Positions 52,510-61,414 of a DNA stretch of 64,000 nucleotides are shown one piece after another. Under the pieces are notes generated by a model. The model was given only the letters and a program-made list of their open reading frames with translations, did no database searches and was not told where the DNA came from. Both the position numbers and the translations under genes were made by a program. Numbering within the stretch: position 1 is the stretch's first letter; the number at the start of each line of letters is the position of its first letter. This stretch comes from an uncultured Bacteroidales bacterium (GTDB lineage: Bacteria; Bacteroidota; Bacteroidia; Bacteroidales; Bacteroidaceae). Where the stretch lies: assembly GCA_902772585.1 (NCBI GenBank), contig CACYBB010000023.1:1-64000 (forward strand), read 5' to 3'.

Positions 52510-52989
52510 TTAATTGTTATCAGATACTTCTGTAATTCTAATTTTTGTGACTCCACCATTTGCACATTTTGCTGATGTTGTAAATATCTTATATCCAGAT
52601 ATTGTTGATGTATCAATACTTTCTTGATCTAATACTACATTTAAATTAGGTTCAATAAATGTTACATTCTTATCACTATTTGTTAATACAAATATATGAG
52701 CTTTTGCTCCTGAATTATTAGTATATGTTTGTTCAGCAGGATATGAATTAACAATAGTTGCTTGAGACAATGATGTTGGCTTTTCTGTTCCTACATAGAA
52801 ATATAATTTGCCATCGGTCGTTCCTCCGCCATTTTTCATGATATTGATAACAGCGGCAATGTCGGCAACATCCACTTTGCCATCTTCATTTACGTCACCC
52901 TTCAAGGGATTGTTGTTACCACTCTGTGCGAATGCACTTGCGCAACTCAGCAGCACTACTGCCAGCAGCATAAGAAATTTCTGTTTCAT
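52510..52989 (-). CDS. Secreted dockerin-type repeat protein
   Basis: 159 residues from MKQKFLMLLAVVLLSCASAF, a signal peptide. Residues about 29-50 (GDVNEDGKVDVADIAAVINI) are one dockerin-type calcium loop; only one repeat is present. The rest is an unassigned beta-rich domain. The long upstream in-frame extension (to 53136) was rejected because it lacks a signal sequence at its start and covers the structured leader. The gene is expressed behind that leader and is followed by the cohesin-like gene. Confidence 0.8.
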   Translation of the reverse strand: MKQKFLMLLAVVLLSCASAFAQSGNNNPLKGDVNEDGKVDVADIAAVINIMKNGGGTTDGKLYFYVGTEKPTSLSQATIVNSYPAEQTYTNNSGAKAHIFVLTNSDKNVTFIEPNLNVVLDQESIDTSTISGYKIFTTSAKCANGGVTKIRITEVSDNN

Positions 52990-53050
52990 AATAGTAATTG
53001 TTTTAGTTATAAAAATAAGTTGAATACTCTCGAAATTAAACACAAAAAGA

Positions 53051-53192
53051 AAACGTGGACAATTTACTTCGTCTACGTTTCTGAGGTATCGGCAAACACC
53101 TATGTAGCTTAAACGAGTAAACGCCCACGCTATCAAGCGTGAACTATCTACTTCAGTTCTTGCTACATTCTGTCAATTTTGCCGATTTTCAG
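53051..53192 (-). promoter_or_regulatory. Riboswitch-like leader with terminator hairpin
   Basis: On the minus strand, ATCGGCAAA (53186-53178) pairs over nine bases with TTTGCCGAT (53096-53088), extended by CTGA/TCAG, enclosing about 80 nt that include the hairpin CACGCT-N4-AGCGTG. Directly after comes AAACGT-A-GAC...GTC-C-ACGTTT (53080-53051), then TCTTTTT: a terminator. The order of aptamer-like fold, terminator and ORF is that of an attenuator. No known riboswitch consensus recognised. Confidence 0.65.
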
Positions 53193-53308
53193 AAACAAGA
53201 ATCTAAAAGTGGATGTTCATCCTATATGTCCTTATCAGTTATATCATTCCTTGCCCATAGGCATCTAGGTTTTAAGGGTTTAACTTTCTGTTAATTGAAT
53301 TATCTGAG

Positions 53309-53318
53309 CGCAAATATA
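53309..53318 (-). promoter_or_regulatory. Promoter -7 box of dockerin/cohesin unit
   Basis: Minus-strand TATATTTGCG; implies a leader of about 310 nt before the ATG at 52989. Confidence 0.6.
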
Positions 53319-53361
53319 CGAATAATTTCCGAATAAACAAGTAAAGTTTTGAAATAATTTG

Positions 53362-53371
53362 TATCTTTGCA
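53362..53371 (+). promoter_or_regulatory. Promoter -7 box of the RAYT gene
   Basis: TATCTTTGCA, 10 bp before the ATG at 53382. Confidence 0.75.
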
Positions 53372-53381
53372 TTACAAAGCT

Positions 53382-54395
53382 ATGGATAGAGCAACGTTTG
53401 AAAACCAGAAGCCATTTGCTGGCGAGAAGAAAGCCTCGATGCAACGACGCTGTGTAGATAACGACTATACAGCACGACGGATGTATATGATAACTATGGT
53501 GACGGAAGAGCGGAGGCCACTGTTTGGCAAGGTGGTAGGACGAAGTGATGCTGTAGAGCCTTCACCAGAGGTGCCTCGTATTGCATTGTCGCCATTGGGC
53601 GAGGCTGTGGCAGAGATTTGGCAAACGATAGGCAGCCATCATCGGGAGGTGAAAGTGGTGGCACTACAAATGATGCCTGACCATTTGCACGCCATCCTGT
53701 TTGTGAAGGAACGAATGGAGAAGCCGTTAGGGAAGGTGCTACTGGGCGTGAAGCAGGCCTGCAACCAGGCATTTAGGGAAATGATGCCAGTGGAGTTTGT
53801 TGCTGTGGCACAGCAACACGCACAACAGAAGAGGGAGAACGGGCTGCTGTTTGCGAAGGGCTTTAACGACCAGATACTGCTGAGGGACGGACAGCTGGAG
53901 CGATGGCTGAACTACCTAAAGGATAACCCACGGCGACTGCTGATGAAACGTGAGAACCCTGATTTGTTTAGAGTACAGAGGGGACTGACGTTCGCTGGCC
54001 TCAGCTTTTCGGCTATTGGTAATCGGTTTTTATTGGAAAGGCCGTTGAAACTGCAGATACAGTGCTCGCGGAGCATTAGCGAGGAGGACCTAAAAAAGAA
54101 GACCAATGAATGCCTTTGTGCTGCACGACAAGGGGCTGTGCTAGTGTCGCCCGCTATTTCCAAAGGCGAGAAGGCAATCATGAGGGCTGCATTCGAGGAG
54201 GGGCTACCGCTGATTTACCTGCAGGAAAATGGTTTTACGGATTTGGCAAAGCCTGGGGGAATGAGAATGGATGCCTGTGCCAGAGGACAATTGCTGGTAC
54301 TTGCACCTTGGGAGCATCATAATGAGAAGATAACCATTAAGAGGGGGCAATGCCTGGAGCTGAACGAGATGGCGAAGGCAATTTGCGAGGGTTAA
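53382..54395 (+). CDS. REP-associated tyrosine transposase (RAYT, IS200/IS605-like Y1)
   Basis: 337 residues. The start at 53382 was chosen over 53367, which overlaps the -7 box. The N-terminal Y1 transposase domain shows MYMITMVTEERRPLFGK, the HUH motif in MMPDHLHAILFV (His101, His103) and the region with the catalytic tyrosine, LERWLNYLKDNPRRLL. The C-terminal part (about 205-337; LSFSAIGNRFLLERPLKLQI, KPGGMRMDACARGQLLVLAP, WEHHNEK) is an extra domain shared by Bacteroidota RAYTs. RAYTs mobilise short palindromic REP elements and usually occur as single, non-IS genes. No clear REP pair flanks it. Confidence 0.88.
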   Translation: MDRATFENQKPFAGEKKASMQRRCVDNDYTARRMYMITMVTEERRPLFGKVVGRSDAVEPSPEVPRIALSPLGEAVAEIWQTIGSHHREVKVVALQMMPDHLHAILFVKERMEKPLGKVLLGVKQACNQAFREMMPVEFVAVAQQHAQQKRENGLLFAKGFNDQILLRDGQLERWLNYLKDNPRRLLMKRENPDLFRVQRGLTFAGLSFSAIGNRFLLERPLKLQIQCSRSISEEDLKKKTNECLCAARQGAVLVSPAISKGEKAIMRAAFEEGLPLIYLQENGFTDLAKPGGMRMDACARGQLLVLAPWEHHNEKITIKRGQCLELNEMAKAICEG

Positions 54396-54413
54396 CTACT
54401 GAATAGAAAGCCT

Positions 54414-55334
54414 TTACCCCAAGAAGAAGAGGCTGACGCCAACGACGGAGATGATGGCACCAAAGACGGCTTTGAGGGTAATCTTCTCGTGGAACAGCAA
54501 ATAGGAAGGCAACAGGATGATGATGGGCGTCATAGCCATCAGCGTGGAGGCAATGCCTGCAGCTGTGTATTGTACAGCCATCAGCGAGAAGCCAACACCC
54601 ACAAAGGGACCAAAGATGGTGGTGGCTGTAGCTACAGAGAGACCTTTCTTGTCGTGCAAAGCCTCTCGCAAAGGAGCCAGTCCATCACGAAAATAGAGCA
54701 ATATGGTAAAGCCAATGATGCCTGCCACACAACGATAGAAGTTGGCACTGAAGGGAATCAGCCAGTCGGGCATTGCTGCTGATACCTCATAATGGTCCAT
54801 ACCTATCTTGCTAAGTACCAAGCCCACACCCTGACAGACAGCAGCACCAATGGCATAGAGCACTCCATTGAGGGGCAACTTAAGCGATACCCTATGGTGT
54901 TCACCTCGTCCTAACACAGAAATGCCAATACCCAACAACGTGACCAACATGGCCACGATGCTCATCAGCGTCATCTGCTGACCCAGCGTAACCCACGCCA
55001 TCAGAGCTGCTGACAAAGGGGCGAGCGTCATGAAGAGCTGTCCATAACGCGAACCTATAATAATATAGCACTGAAAGAGGCAGAAGTCGCCAATGACATA
55101 GCCCACCAGTCCTGACAGCAACATCCAACCAGCAGCCTCAACAGAAGCACCAGCAGGTAACAGGTTACCCGTTACCACCACAAACAGCACCAGCGAAAAC
55201 AAGAGTGCCAGCATCATACGCAACACGTTCAGCGTAAGGTTGCCCAGTCGCTTAGAGCCAAACTCGCTGAGCAATGCTGTAGCCGTCCACGAGAATGCTA
55301 CGCCAATAGATATCAATTCACCTAGATAAGTCAT
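54414..55334 (-). CDS. EamA/DMT-family transporter
   Basis: 306 residues, ten predicted transmembrane helices in two EamA halves (ELISIGVAFSWTATALLSEF... and LNGVLYAIGAAVCQGVGLVL). A drug/metabolite-type permease; the substrate is unknown. Convergent with the RAYT gene and divergent from the DUF6057 gene. A second EamA gene lies at 59944. Confidence 0.9.
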   Translation of the reverse strand: MTYLGELISIGVAFSWTATALLSEFGSKRLGNLTLNVLRMMLALLFSLVLFVVVTGNLLPAGASVEAAGWMLLSGLVGYVIGDFCLFQCYIIIGSRYGQLFMTLAPLSAALMAWVTLGQQMTLMSIVAMLVTLLGIGISVLGRGEHHRVSLKLPLNGVLYAIGAAVCQGVGLVLSKIGMDHYEVSAAMPDWLIPFSANFYRCVAGIIGFTILLYFRDGLAPLREALHDKKGLSVATATTIFGPFVGVGFSLMAVQYTAAGIASTLMAMTPIIILLPSYLLFHEKITLKAVFGAIISVVGVSLFFLG

Positions 55335-55416
55335 GTGTTAAGTCTAGTTGTTGTAAATCGGGTGCAAAATTATGAAATTATTATGAATTATGCACGATGA
55401 ATTATGAATTATTTTG

Positions 55417-55426
55417 TACCTTTGCC
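55417..55426 (+). promoter_or_regulatory. Promoter -7 box of the DUF6057 unit
   Basis: TACCTTTGCC, about 27 bp before the ATG at 55453. Confidence 0.65.
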
Positions 55427-55452
55427 ACCCGAAAACATCTTTTGATAGACGG

Positions 55453-57273
55453 ATGATAAAAAAACTACAACCTATAGCCCTTTGGCTGGCAACGCTAATA
55501 GCGGTTGCTTCAGTCATGCTTTTCTTTGAAGCCGACCTGCTCTGGAAGGTTCAGCAGCACAACGTTTTCCTTTCCACGTCATCGTTCTTCCAGCAGATGA
55601 TGGCTGTGCCTGGTGGTATGCTCTCCTATCTGGGAGCATGGTTCACCCAGCATTTCTATTATCCTTGGGTGGGCGTCATCATGCTCTGTGGCTGGTGGCT
55701 GCTACTGATGTGGCTGACGAAACGGGCATTCAACATTCCTGACCGATGGACGGCGCTGACTGCAATCCCTGTGGCTATCCTCCTATTGGCTAATATGGAC
55801 TTAGGCTACTGGGTGTACTTCATGAAACTGCCAGGATTTTTCTATGTGGCTACCATCGGAACAACAATGGCAACAGCCCTGTTGTGGGCATTCCGCAGTG
55901 TGCCAGAGAAGATGTGGATGCGGACAGCATTCATCGTGGCAGTGGCAGTTGTGGGCTATCCGTTGATGGGTGTCTATGCGCTGGCTGCTATCGTATTGAT
56001 GGCTGTGATGACGTGGCGACTGCCTAATGCACAAACCTCACGCATTATACAGAGCATTGCAGCACTACTGAGCATCATTGCCGTGCCCCTACTCTACTAT
56101 CGCTTCGTCTTCGTCAACACCAACATCATTGACATCTATCGGGTAGGCATTCCCGTCTTCGCTATTGTTGACAGTTATCCTGCCTACTATTACCCTTATT
56201 ATGCGCTGGCTGTCTGCTTCCTGTTAATGGCTGCTACCTATCAGGCACAACGTAAAGAGCAGAAGTCAACATGGACCACTTACATCTTACCTTTTGCGTC
56301 TTACATCATCATGGCAGGAGTCGTTTACCATTTCTGGTATAAGGATGCTAACTTCCATCACGAACTCAAGATGCAGCGCTGCATAGAAGAGGCTGACTGG
56401 GAAGGCGTCGTCAAGGAAGGCACAAAGCAGGACGAGGAGCCCACCAGAGCCATCGTCATGATGCACAACCTGGCGCTAAGCCGACTGGGACGTCAGTGCG
56501 ACGAGATGTATAACTTCCGCAAGGGTTCGAAGAAGAGCAATACACCACTGCCAGTCTTTATGTTTAATGTGGCTGGTCGCATGATGCTCTATCAGTATGG
56601 CGCCATGAACGAGTGCCATCGTGTATGCATGGAGGAAGGTGTGGAGTACGGTTGGAACATAGAACAGTTGAAGGCTTTGGCTCGTAGTGCCATCTTTAAC
56701 AAGGAGCCACAGGCTGCAAGGAAATTCCTCGACATACTGCGTCAGACTAGTTACTATGGCGATTGGGCTGACCATATGGAGACGCTGCTTAACGATCCGA
56801 AGCTGTTGGCCCAAGATCAAGAGACAGGTCCCATCACTCGCATGATGCACTATACTGACAGGTTGGATGCTGTAGAGGGCTATGTGGAAAAAGCGCTGAT
56901 GACTGCTCTAGCCGAGCAGGATGCCGACGATATCTATTTCCAGGAGCAGGCCGTGCTGGGAGCAATGTGGAGCAGAGACGCCAGCCTCTTCTGGCCTCGA
57001 TTTGACCACTATGTGAAGCTGAACGGTGAAGAAAACATGCCACCACGCATCTTTCAGGAGGCTGCATGGCTCTTTGCCAACATGGAAGGTCAGCAGGGAC
57101 TGGACCAGTGGGTGCTCCAACCTGGCGTCAAGGAGAGCTTCAACGGCTTTATGCACCAATTGCAGCAGTTTAGCAAAACACAGGACCCCAGCATCAGACA
57201 GAGCCTGTATCAGTATTTCGGCAATACATACTATTTTGAATATTTTTTCTTGAAAAACATTACCTATTATTGA
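55453..57273 (+). CDS. DUF6057-family membrane protein
   Basis: 606 residues from MIKKLQPIALWLATLIAVAS. About ten transmembrane helices lie in the first 330 residues, followed by a soluble helical region (about 330-606) with TPR-like pairs (ARSAIFNKEPQAARKFLDIL). A 13-codon longer start (55414) is rejected because it overlaps the -7 box. The family is confined to Bacteroidota and its function is unknown. It is followed at 1 bp by a haem-c/TolB-like lipoprotein gene, so the two are an operon and probably a membrane complex. Confidence 0.75.
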   Translation: MIKKLQPIALWLATLIAVASVMLFFEADLLWKVQQHNVFLSTSSFFQQMMAVPGGMLSYLGAWFTQHFYYPWVGVIMLCGWWLLLMWLTKRAFNIPDRWTALTAIPVAILLLANMDLGYWVYFMKLPGFFYVATIGTTMATALLWAFRSVPEKMWMRTAFIVAVAVVGYPLMGVYALAAIVLMAVMTWRLPNAQTSRIIQSIAALLSIIAVPLLYYRFVFVNTNIIDIYRVGIPVFAIVDSYPAYYYPYYALAVCFLLMAATYQAQRKEQKSTWTTYILPFASYIIMAGVVYHFWYKDANFHHELKMQRCIEEADWEGVVKEGTKQDEEPTRAIVMMHNLALSRLGRQCDEMYNFRKGSKKSNTPLPVFMFNVAGRMMLYQYGAMNECHRVCMEEGVEYGWNIEQLKALARSAIFNKEPQAARKFLDILRQTSYYGDWADHMETLLNDPKLLAQDQETGPITRMMHYTDRLDAVEGYVEKALMTALAEQDADDIYFQEQAVLGAMWSRDASLFWPRFDHYVKLNGEENMPPRIFQEAAWLFANMEGQQGLDQWVLQPGVKESFNGFMHQLQQFSKTQDPSIRQSLYQYFGNTYYFEYFFLKNITYY

Positions 57274-57274
57274 T

Positions 57275-58774
57275 ATGAAAAGACTCGTTTTATTGACCAC
57301 CATAGCAACGATGTTGGCAGCCTGTGGCCACAAGATTCCTGAGAACTATTGGGAGTCGGATAAACTGCCGAATATCTATCCTGACTATACCAACGTGACA
57401 GTGCCTATCAACATGGCCCCACTGACCTTCCAGATAGACGGCAAGGCAGATGAGGTGGTAGCCAGACTGACTGCTGGCGACCAAGAAGTCATCTGTGGTG
57501 GCGACAAGATACAGCCCGATGCTGATGACTGGCGACAACTGGCTGAAGCAGCTAAAGGTAAGGACATCAAGGTGGAGGTCTTTGTAGAGGACAACGGCAA
57601 CTGGACACGCTTCAAGCCTTTCAGCATCTACGTTTCGCCAGACAGCATCGATGCTTATATCAGCTACCGACTCATTCCACCATCCTATGTCACGTACGAA
57701 GAGCTGACCATCAACCAGCGCTGTCTGGAGAACTATGATGAGAGCATCATCTACGATAATCTGCTCTGTTCGGAAGGCGCGCAAGGTCAATGCATCAACT
57801 GCCACAACTACCAGCAGTACAACCCTGAGCGCATGCAGTTCCACGCTCGTCAGAACATGGGAGGAACGGTCATAGCCTATGATGGCAACATCAAGAAGAT
57901 AAACATGAGGAACGACTCCATCCTGTCGGCTGGCGTCTATCCCACATGGCACCCCTGGCTCCCCCTTATCGTTTATAGCACGAACATGACGGGCCAGATA
58001 TTCCACAGTGTCAATCCTAACAAGATTGAGGTATTCGACTCAGAGAGCGACCTCATTGCCTACGACATGGAGAAAAACGAGGTGACGAATATCGAAAAGG
58101 ACCCTGCCGAGATGGAGTGCTTCCCCTTCTGGGCACCTGATGGCAAGACACTCTACTACTGTAGTGCTCATTTTGAGTATGGCGACACGATTAGCGATAA
58201 GGGCAAGGAGTTCATCACACGCACGCAAGAGGCGAAATACAACCTCTATAAGAAGCGTTTCAACCCAGAAACCATGCAGTTTGGGCCACGTGAGCTGGTG
58301 TTTGCTGCTGACAGCCTCGACAAGAGTGCCACACTACCACGCATCTCGCCTGATGGACGCTACCTGATGTTCACTGTCGCTAAATACGGAGTGTTCCATA
58401 TCTGGCACCACGATGCTGACCTCTGGATGCTCGACCTGCAGACTGGCGAGGTTCGTAATATGGAGGAGATTAACTCTGCAGATACTGAGAGCTACCACTC
58501 TTGGTCAAGCAATGGCAAATGGGTCATATTCAGCAGTCGCCGCTATGACAGCAACTATACGCGTCCGTTCATTGCCCATATCGATGCCAATGGGCACGGC
58601 AGCAAGCCCTTCGAAGTGCCTTGTGCCAATCCAGACAATCATCGCCAGTTGCTGAAGAGTTACAACATTCCTGAGTTCATGCGAGGGCCTGTCACTATCA
58701 AGCCTCAACGCTTTGCTGACGTTCTTAAACAAGAAGCCGAGCCCGTGAAATACGTCAACAGGCTCGGCAAATAA
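57275..58774 (+). CDS. TolB-like beta-propeller lipoprotein with a haem c motif
   Basis: 499 residues. Lipobox MLAAC (about 13-17). A CINCH motif (CxxCH) at about 168-172 would attach one haem c. WD40-like PD40 beta-propeller blades follow (YPTWHPWLPLIVYSTNMTGQ, FPFWAPDGKTLYYCSAHF, LPRISPDGRYLMFTVAKYG, YHSWSSNGKWVIFSSRRY). The combination suggests a periplasm-facing redox or binding protein. It belongs with the DUF6057 gene upstream. Function not established. Confidence 0.82.
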   Translation: MKRLVLLTTIATMLAACGHKIPENYWESDKLPNIYPDYTNVTVPINMAPLTFQIDGKADEVVARLTAGDQEVICGGDKIQPDADDWRQLAEAAKGKDIKVEVFVEDNGNWTRFKPFSIYVSPDSIDAYISYRLIPPSYVTYEELTINQRCLENYDESIIYDNLLCSEGAQGQCINCHNYQQYNPERMQFHARQNMGGTVIAYDGNIKKINMRNDSILSAGVYPTWHPWLPLIVYSTNMTGQIFHSVNPNKIEVFDSESDLIAYDMEKNEVTNIEKDPAEMECFPFWAPDGKTLYYCSAHFEYGDTISDKGKEFITRTQEAKYNLYKKRFNPETMQFGPRELVFAADSLDKSATLPRISPDGRYLMFTVAKYGVFHIWHHDADLWMLDLQTGEVRNMEEINSADTESYHSWSSNGKWVIFSSRRYDSNYTRPFIAHIDANGHGSKPFEVPCANPDNHRQLLKSYNIPEFMRGPVTIKPQRFADVLKQEAEPVKYVNRLGK

Positions 58775-58791
58775 GTCCATTCAGCAAATTC

Positions 58792-59382
58792 TCATTCCTC
58801 TGCTGTCAGGTCCTCTATCTGGTCGATGATGTCCTGATACTGGCGCTGGGTCTTGAAGTGCACCATAAATCCGATGATAGCTCCAATAATACCACCAATG
58901 CAGCCGCCCCAGAAGAAGGGGTTGTCTATACCGCCTCCTTGAACCTGATAGGTCTCGTACATAAACCAGCCCATGAAAAGGAGTATGCCAGGAACACCGA
59001 AGAAGAGCCAGTTGGCATCGAACTTCTTGGCGCGAGCCATGCGGCGACGTACATCCAGAAGATTATTGGTCATGAGGTTCGAATCGCTAATGTTCCTACT
59101 GTTATAATAGGTGGCTCCTACGCAAACCAGCATGAAGATGCAGGTGAAAAGCCAGAAGGCAACCGAGAAACCTGACAGTTTGATAAATACCCAATAGCTA
59201 TAAGGTATCATGAAGAGTCCTGCAATCATGGCAATCGTGTATCTGCGATTGATTTTGCTGGCGGTATTCTTCATCGAGCGACGCAAAAGGCGGTCATTCA
59301 CTATTTCCTGCTGGTCCAGCTTCTTCTTCAGAGTGCTCATCTGCTGGCGCATATTCTCTAATTCAAAATTCTCGTTGTTCAT
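58792..59382 (-). CDS. Membrane protein co-transcribed with ECF sigma factor
   Basis: 196 residues. The N-terminal coiled coil (about 1-30, MRQQMSTLKKKLDQQEIVND) is cytoplasmic; four transmembrane helices lie at about 48-65, 70-90, 120-140 and 150-172; a short tail follows. It lies 12 bp downstream of the sigma factor gene and therefore occupies the place of an anti-sigma factor, but it has no zinc-finger anti-sigma (ZAS) motif. It could be a sensor or anti-sigma by position only. Confidence 0.7.
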   Translation of the reverse strand: MNNENFELENMRQQMSTLKKKLDQQEIVNDRLLRRSMKNTASKINRRYTIAMIAGLFMIPYSYWVFIKLSGFSVAFWLFTCIFMLVCVGATYYNSRNISDSNLMTNNLLDVRRRMARAKKFDANWLFFGVPGILLFMGWFMYETYQVQGGGIDNPFFWGGCIGGIIGAIIGFMVHFKTQRQYQDIIDQIEDLTAEE

Positions 59383-59394
59383 AACGTCTAATGT

Positions 59395-59874
59395 TTAATC
59401 TTTAATGTTCTTAAGCTGTTCACGGATTCTAAACAGACGGACGCTGACGTTTTTTGCAGTAATGCCAACTATCTGTCCGATTTCCTCGTAACTGAGGTTC
59501 TCGAGCCAGAGCAGGACAATCGCACGGTCGAAGGGTTGCAACTTAGAGATACGCTTGTGGAGCATGCCCACCTGCTTAGTGTCCTCGTCACGGTCTTCAA
59601 AAAGGTTGATGTCCATTGTCAGCCGGACTTCGGATTGGCGTCGCTTCTTTTTCCTGTCGATTGAGATACAGGTATTCAGGGCGACGCGATAAATCCACGT
59701 CTTGATGTCACTACGATGCTCGAAGCTTTCGAAACCTTTCCAAAGATTGACTAGTACCTCCTGGAACAGGTCGTTCACTTCGTCGGCATCCTGCGAGAAC
59801 ATGTAGCACACGGTATAGATGGTGCTCTTCTGTTCCGCTACGGTTTGCGCAAACTGTCTTTCTAATGTCGTCAT
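59395..59874 (-). CDS. ECF-type RNA polymerase sigma factor
   Basis: 159 residues. Region 2 shows VNDLFQEVLVNLWKGFESFE and the DIKTWIYRVALNTCISIDRK segment; region 4 shows LQPFDRAIVLLWLENLSYEE and IGQIVGITAKNVSVRLFRIR. No C-terminal extension. It directs RNA polymerase to a regulon not visible here. First gene of a two-gene unit with the membrane protein. Confidence 0.93.
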   Translation of the reverse strand: MTTLERQFAQTVAEQKSTIYTVCYMFSQDADEVNDLFQEVLVNLWKGFESFEHRSDIKTWIYRVALNTCISIDRKKKRRQSEVRLTMDINLFEDRDEDTKQVGMLHKRISKLQPFDRAIVLLWLENLSYEEIGQIVGITAKNVSVRLFRIREQLKNIKD

Positions 59875-59943
59875 TGTCTCGTCTGTTTTTTAGAATCTTT
59901 GCCCATTAGACGCAGTATGATTACGAAAAACTACACAAATAAC

Positions 59944-60834
59944 TCATATTTTTTTCTTTTTTTTATCCGCTAAGAACATGCCCAAGAGGACAAGGATGGT
60001 ACCAAGGAGGAACCATAACGTTATCGGCTCGCCAAGGAGAGACCAGGCAAAGATAATGGTGGTAACAGGATTCAGGTACACATAATTGGTGGCTACGACA
60101 GCCCCTAACTTCTTCAATACCCAGTTCCACGTTAAGAAGCACAGCATAGAGGCTACGCACCCTAAGAACAACAGGTTCCACAACAATTGGGGCTGCTGAA
60201 GAACCAGATGAAGGTTCAGCTCAGGATATATGATATAATAAGGTATCATTGACAATAGTCCGTAGAAGAAGACCTTACGTGTAACAAACACTGTATCGTA
60301 GCGTGCATTGGCAGGAATCATTAGCAAACTGTAGAGTGCCCAACAGAGACAGGCTGCAAAGGCCAGCAAATCGCCTCGTGGTGAGAGATGGAGCACAAAG
60401 TGTCCGTTCATAACCACCACAATGACCCCTGCTGCTGCCATCAGCGTACCAAAGGTCTGCAGGCGACTCAGTCGCTCAGTCTTATAGAAAAGCCCTATGA
60501 TGGCCGAGGCAAAGAGCGGACACAGGCTGACGATAATGCTGGTATTAGTAGTCGTGGTGTAGTTCATGGAAGAGTTCTCCGTCAGGAAATAGAGCGAACC
60601 TCCCGTCACGCCCAATGCAGCCATCAGCAGTTCGTCACGCCAGGAATCAGCCACCCAACGGATACCTCTTATGAGGCAGTAGCCTAACAGCAGCATGTAG
60701 GCAATGATGAAGCGCAGAATAAAAATCTGCGCTGCTGTCAGTCCACCAAGCAGCAACAGCTTGGTGAACACAAATGTGGAGCCCCAAATGGCAATCACCA
60801 CGAATGCCACAAGATGGTATAAATATCTATTCAA
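59944..60834 (-). CDS. EamA/DMT-family transporter
   Basis: 296 residues, ten transmembrane helices in two EamA repeats (VAFVVIAIWGSTFVFTKLLL and CLCWALYSLLMIPANARYDT). A permease of unknown substrate, different in sequence from the one at 54414. Ends in a Lys-rich tail (ADKKKKKI). Confidence 0.9.
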   Translation of the reverse strand: MNRYLYHLVAFVVIAIWGSTFVFTKLLLLGGLTAAQIFILRFIIAYMLLLGYCLIRGIRWVADSWRDELLMAALGVTGGSLYFLTENSSMNYTTTTNTSIIVSLCPLFASAIIGLFYKTERLSRLQTFGTLMAAAGVIVVVMNGHFVLHLSPRGDLLAFAACLCWALYSLLMIPANARYDTVFVTRKVFFYGLLSMIPYYIIYPELNLHLVLQQPQLLWNLLFLGCVASMLCFLTWNWVLKKLGAVVATNYVYLNPVTTIIFAWSLLGEPITLWFLLGTILVLLGMFLADKKKKKI

Positions 60835-60881
60835 ATGCTTTCTTCTATTATTAGTCTTTGTGTTGAATATAGAGAAAGGAA

Positions 60882-61340
60882 CTATTTCTGCAGAATCTGT
60901 TCGGCGTGCTCCTTAGTCTTCACCTGCTTGCCAGCAAAGATTTGTTCGATGATGCCCTCTTCATTGATGATAAAGGTTGTACGGATGGTACCCTCTGTCT
61001 TCTTGCCATACATCACCTTCTCGCCCCAGGCGCCCATCGCCTGCAACAGCGTCTTGTCGACATCTGCAATCAGCGGGAAGGGCAATTCGTGCTTTTCCTT
61101 AAACTTGACGTGCGAAGCTGCAGAGTCCTTGCTCACGCCTACTACCTCGTAGCCAGCACCTTGCAGCTCTGTATAGTGATCTCTCAGACTGCAAGCCTCA
61201 GCGGTACAGCCACTGGTATTGTCCTTCGGATAGAAGTACAGCACCAGTTTACGTCCCTTGTAATCACTCAGACGGATGTCCCGTCCCTGTTCGTCCTTGC
61301 CCAGTATCTCAGGCGCCTTGTCTCCAATGTTCATAGTCAT
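60882..61340 (-). CDS. bcp: Thioredoxin-dependent peroxiredoxin, Bcp/PrxQ type
   Basis: 152 residues. Catalytic site SGCTAEACSLRD, with peroxidatic Cys45 and resolving Cys50 in the Prx-Q spacing. Reduces H2O2 and organic peroxides with thioredoxin. Two ATGs two codons apart leave the start slightly uncertain. The -7 box is at 61358-61367. Confidence 0.94.
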   Translation of the reverse strand: MTMNIGDKAPEILGKDEQGRDIRLSDYKGRKLVLYFYPKDNTSGCTAEACSLRDHYTELQGAGYEVVGVSKDSAASHVKFKEKHELPFPLIADVDKTLLQAMGAWGEKVMYGKKTEGTIRTTFIINEEGIIEQIFAGKQVKTKEHAEQILQK

Positions 61341-61357
61341 GATGTGTTAGATAGTGC

Positions 61358-61367
61358 TGCAAAGTTA
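61358..61367 (-). promoter_or_regulatory. bcp promoter -7 box
   Basis: Minus-strand TAACTTTGCA, 17 bp before the first ATG. Confidence 0.7.
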
Positions 61368-61414
61368 CAACTTTCCCGTCGACAAAACAAATATCCCAAT
61401 GAGAAAATTGCAAT

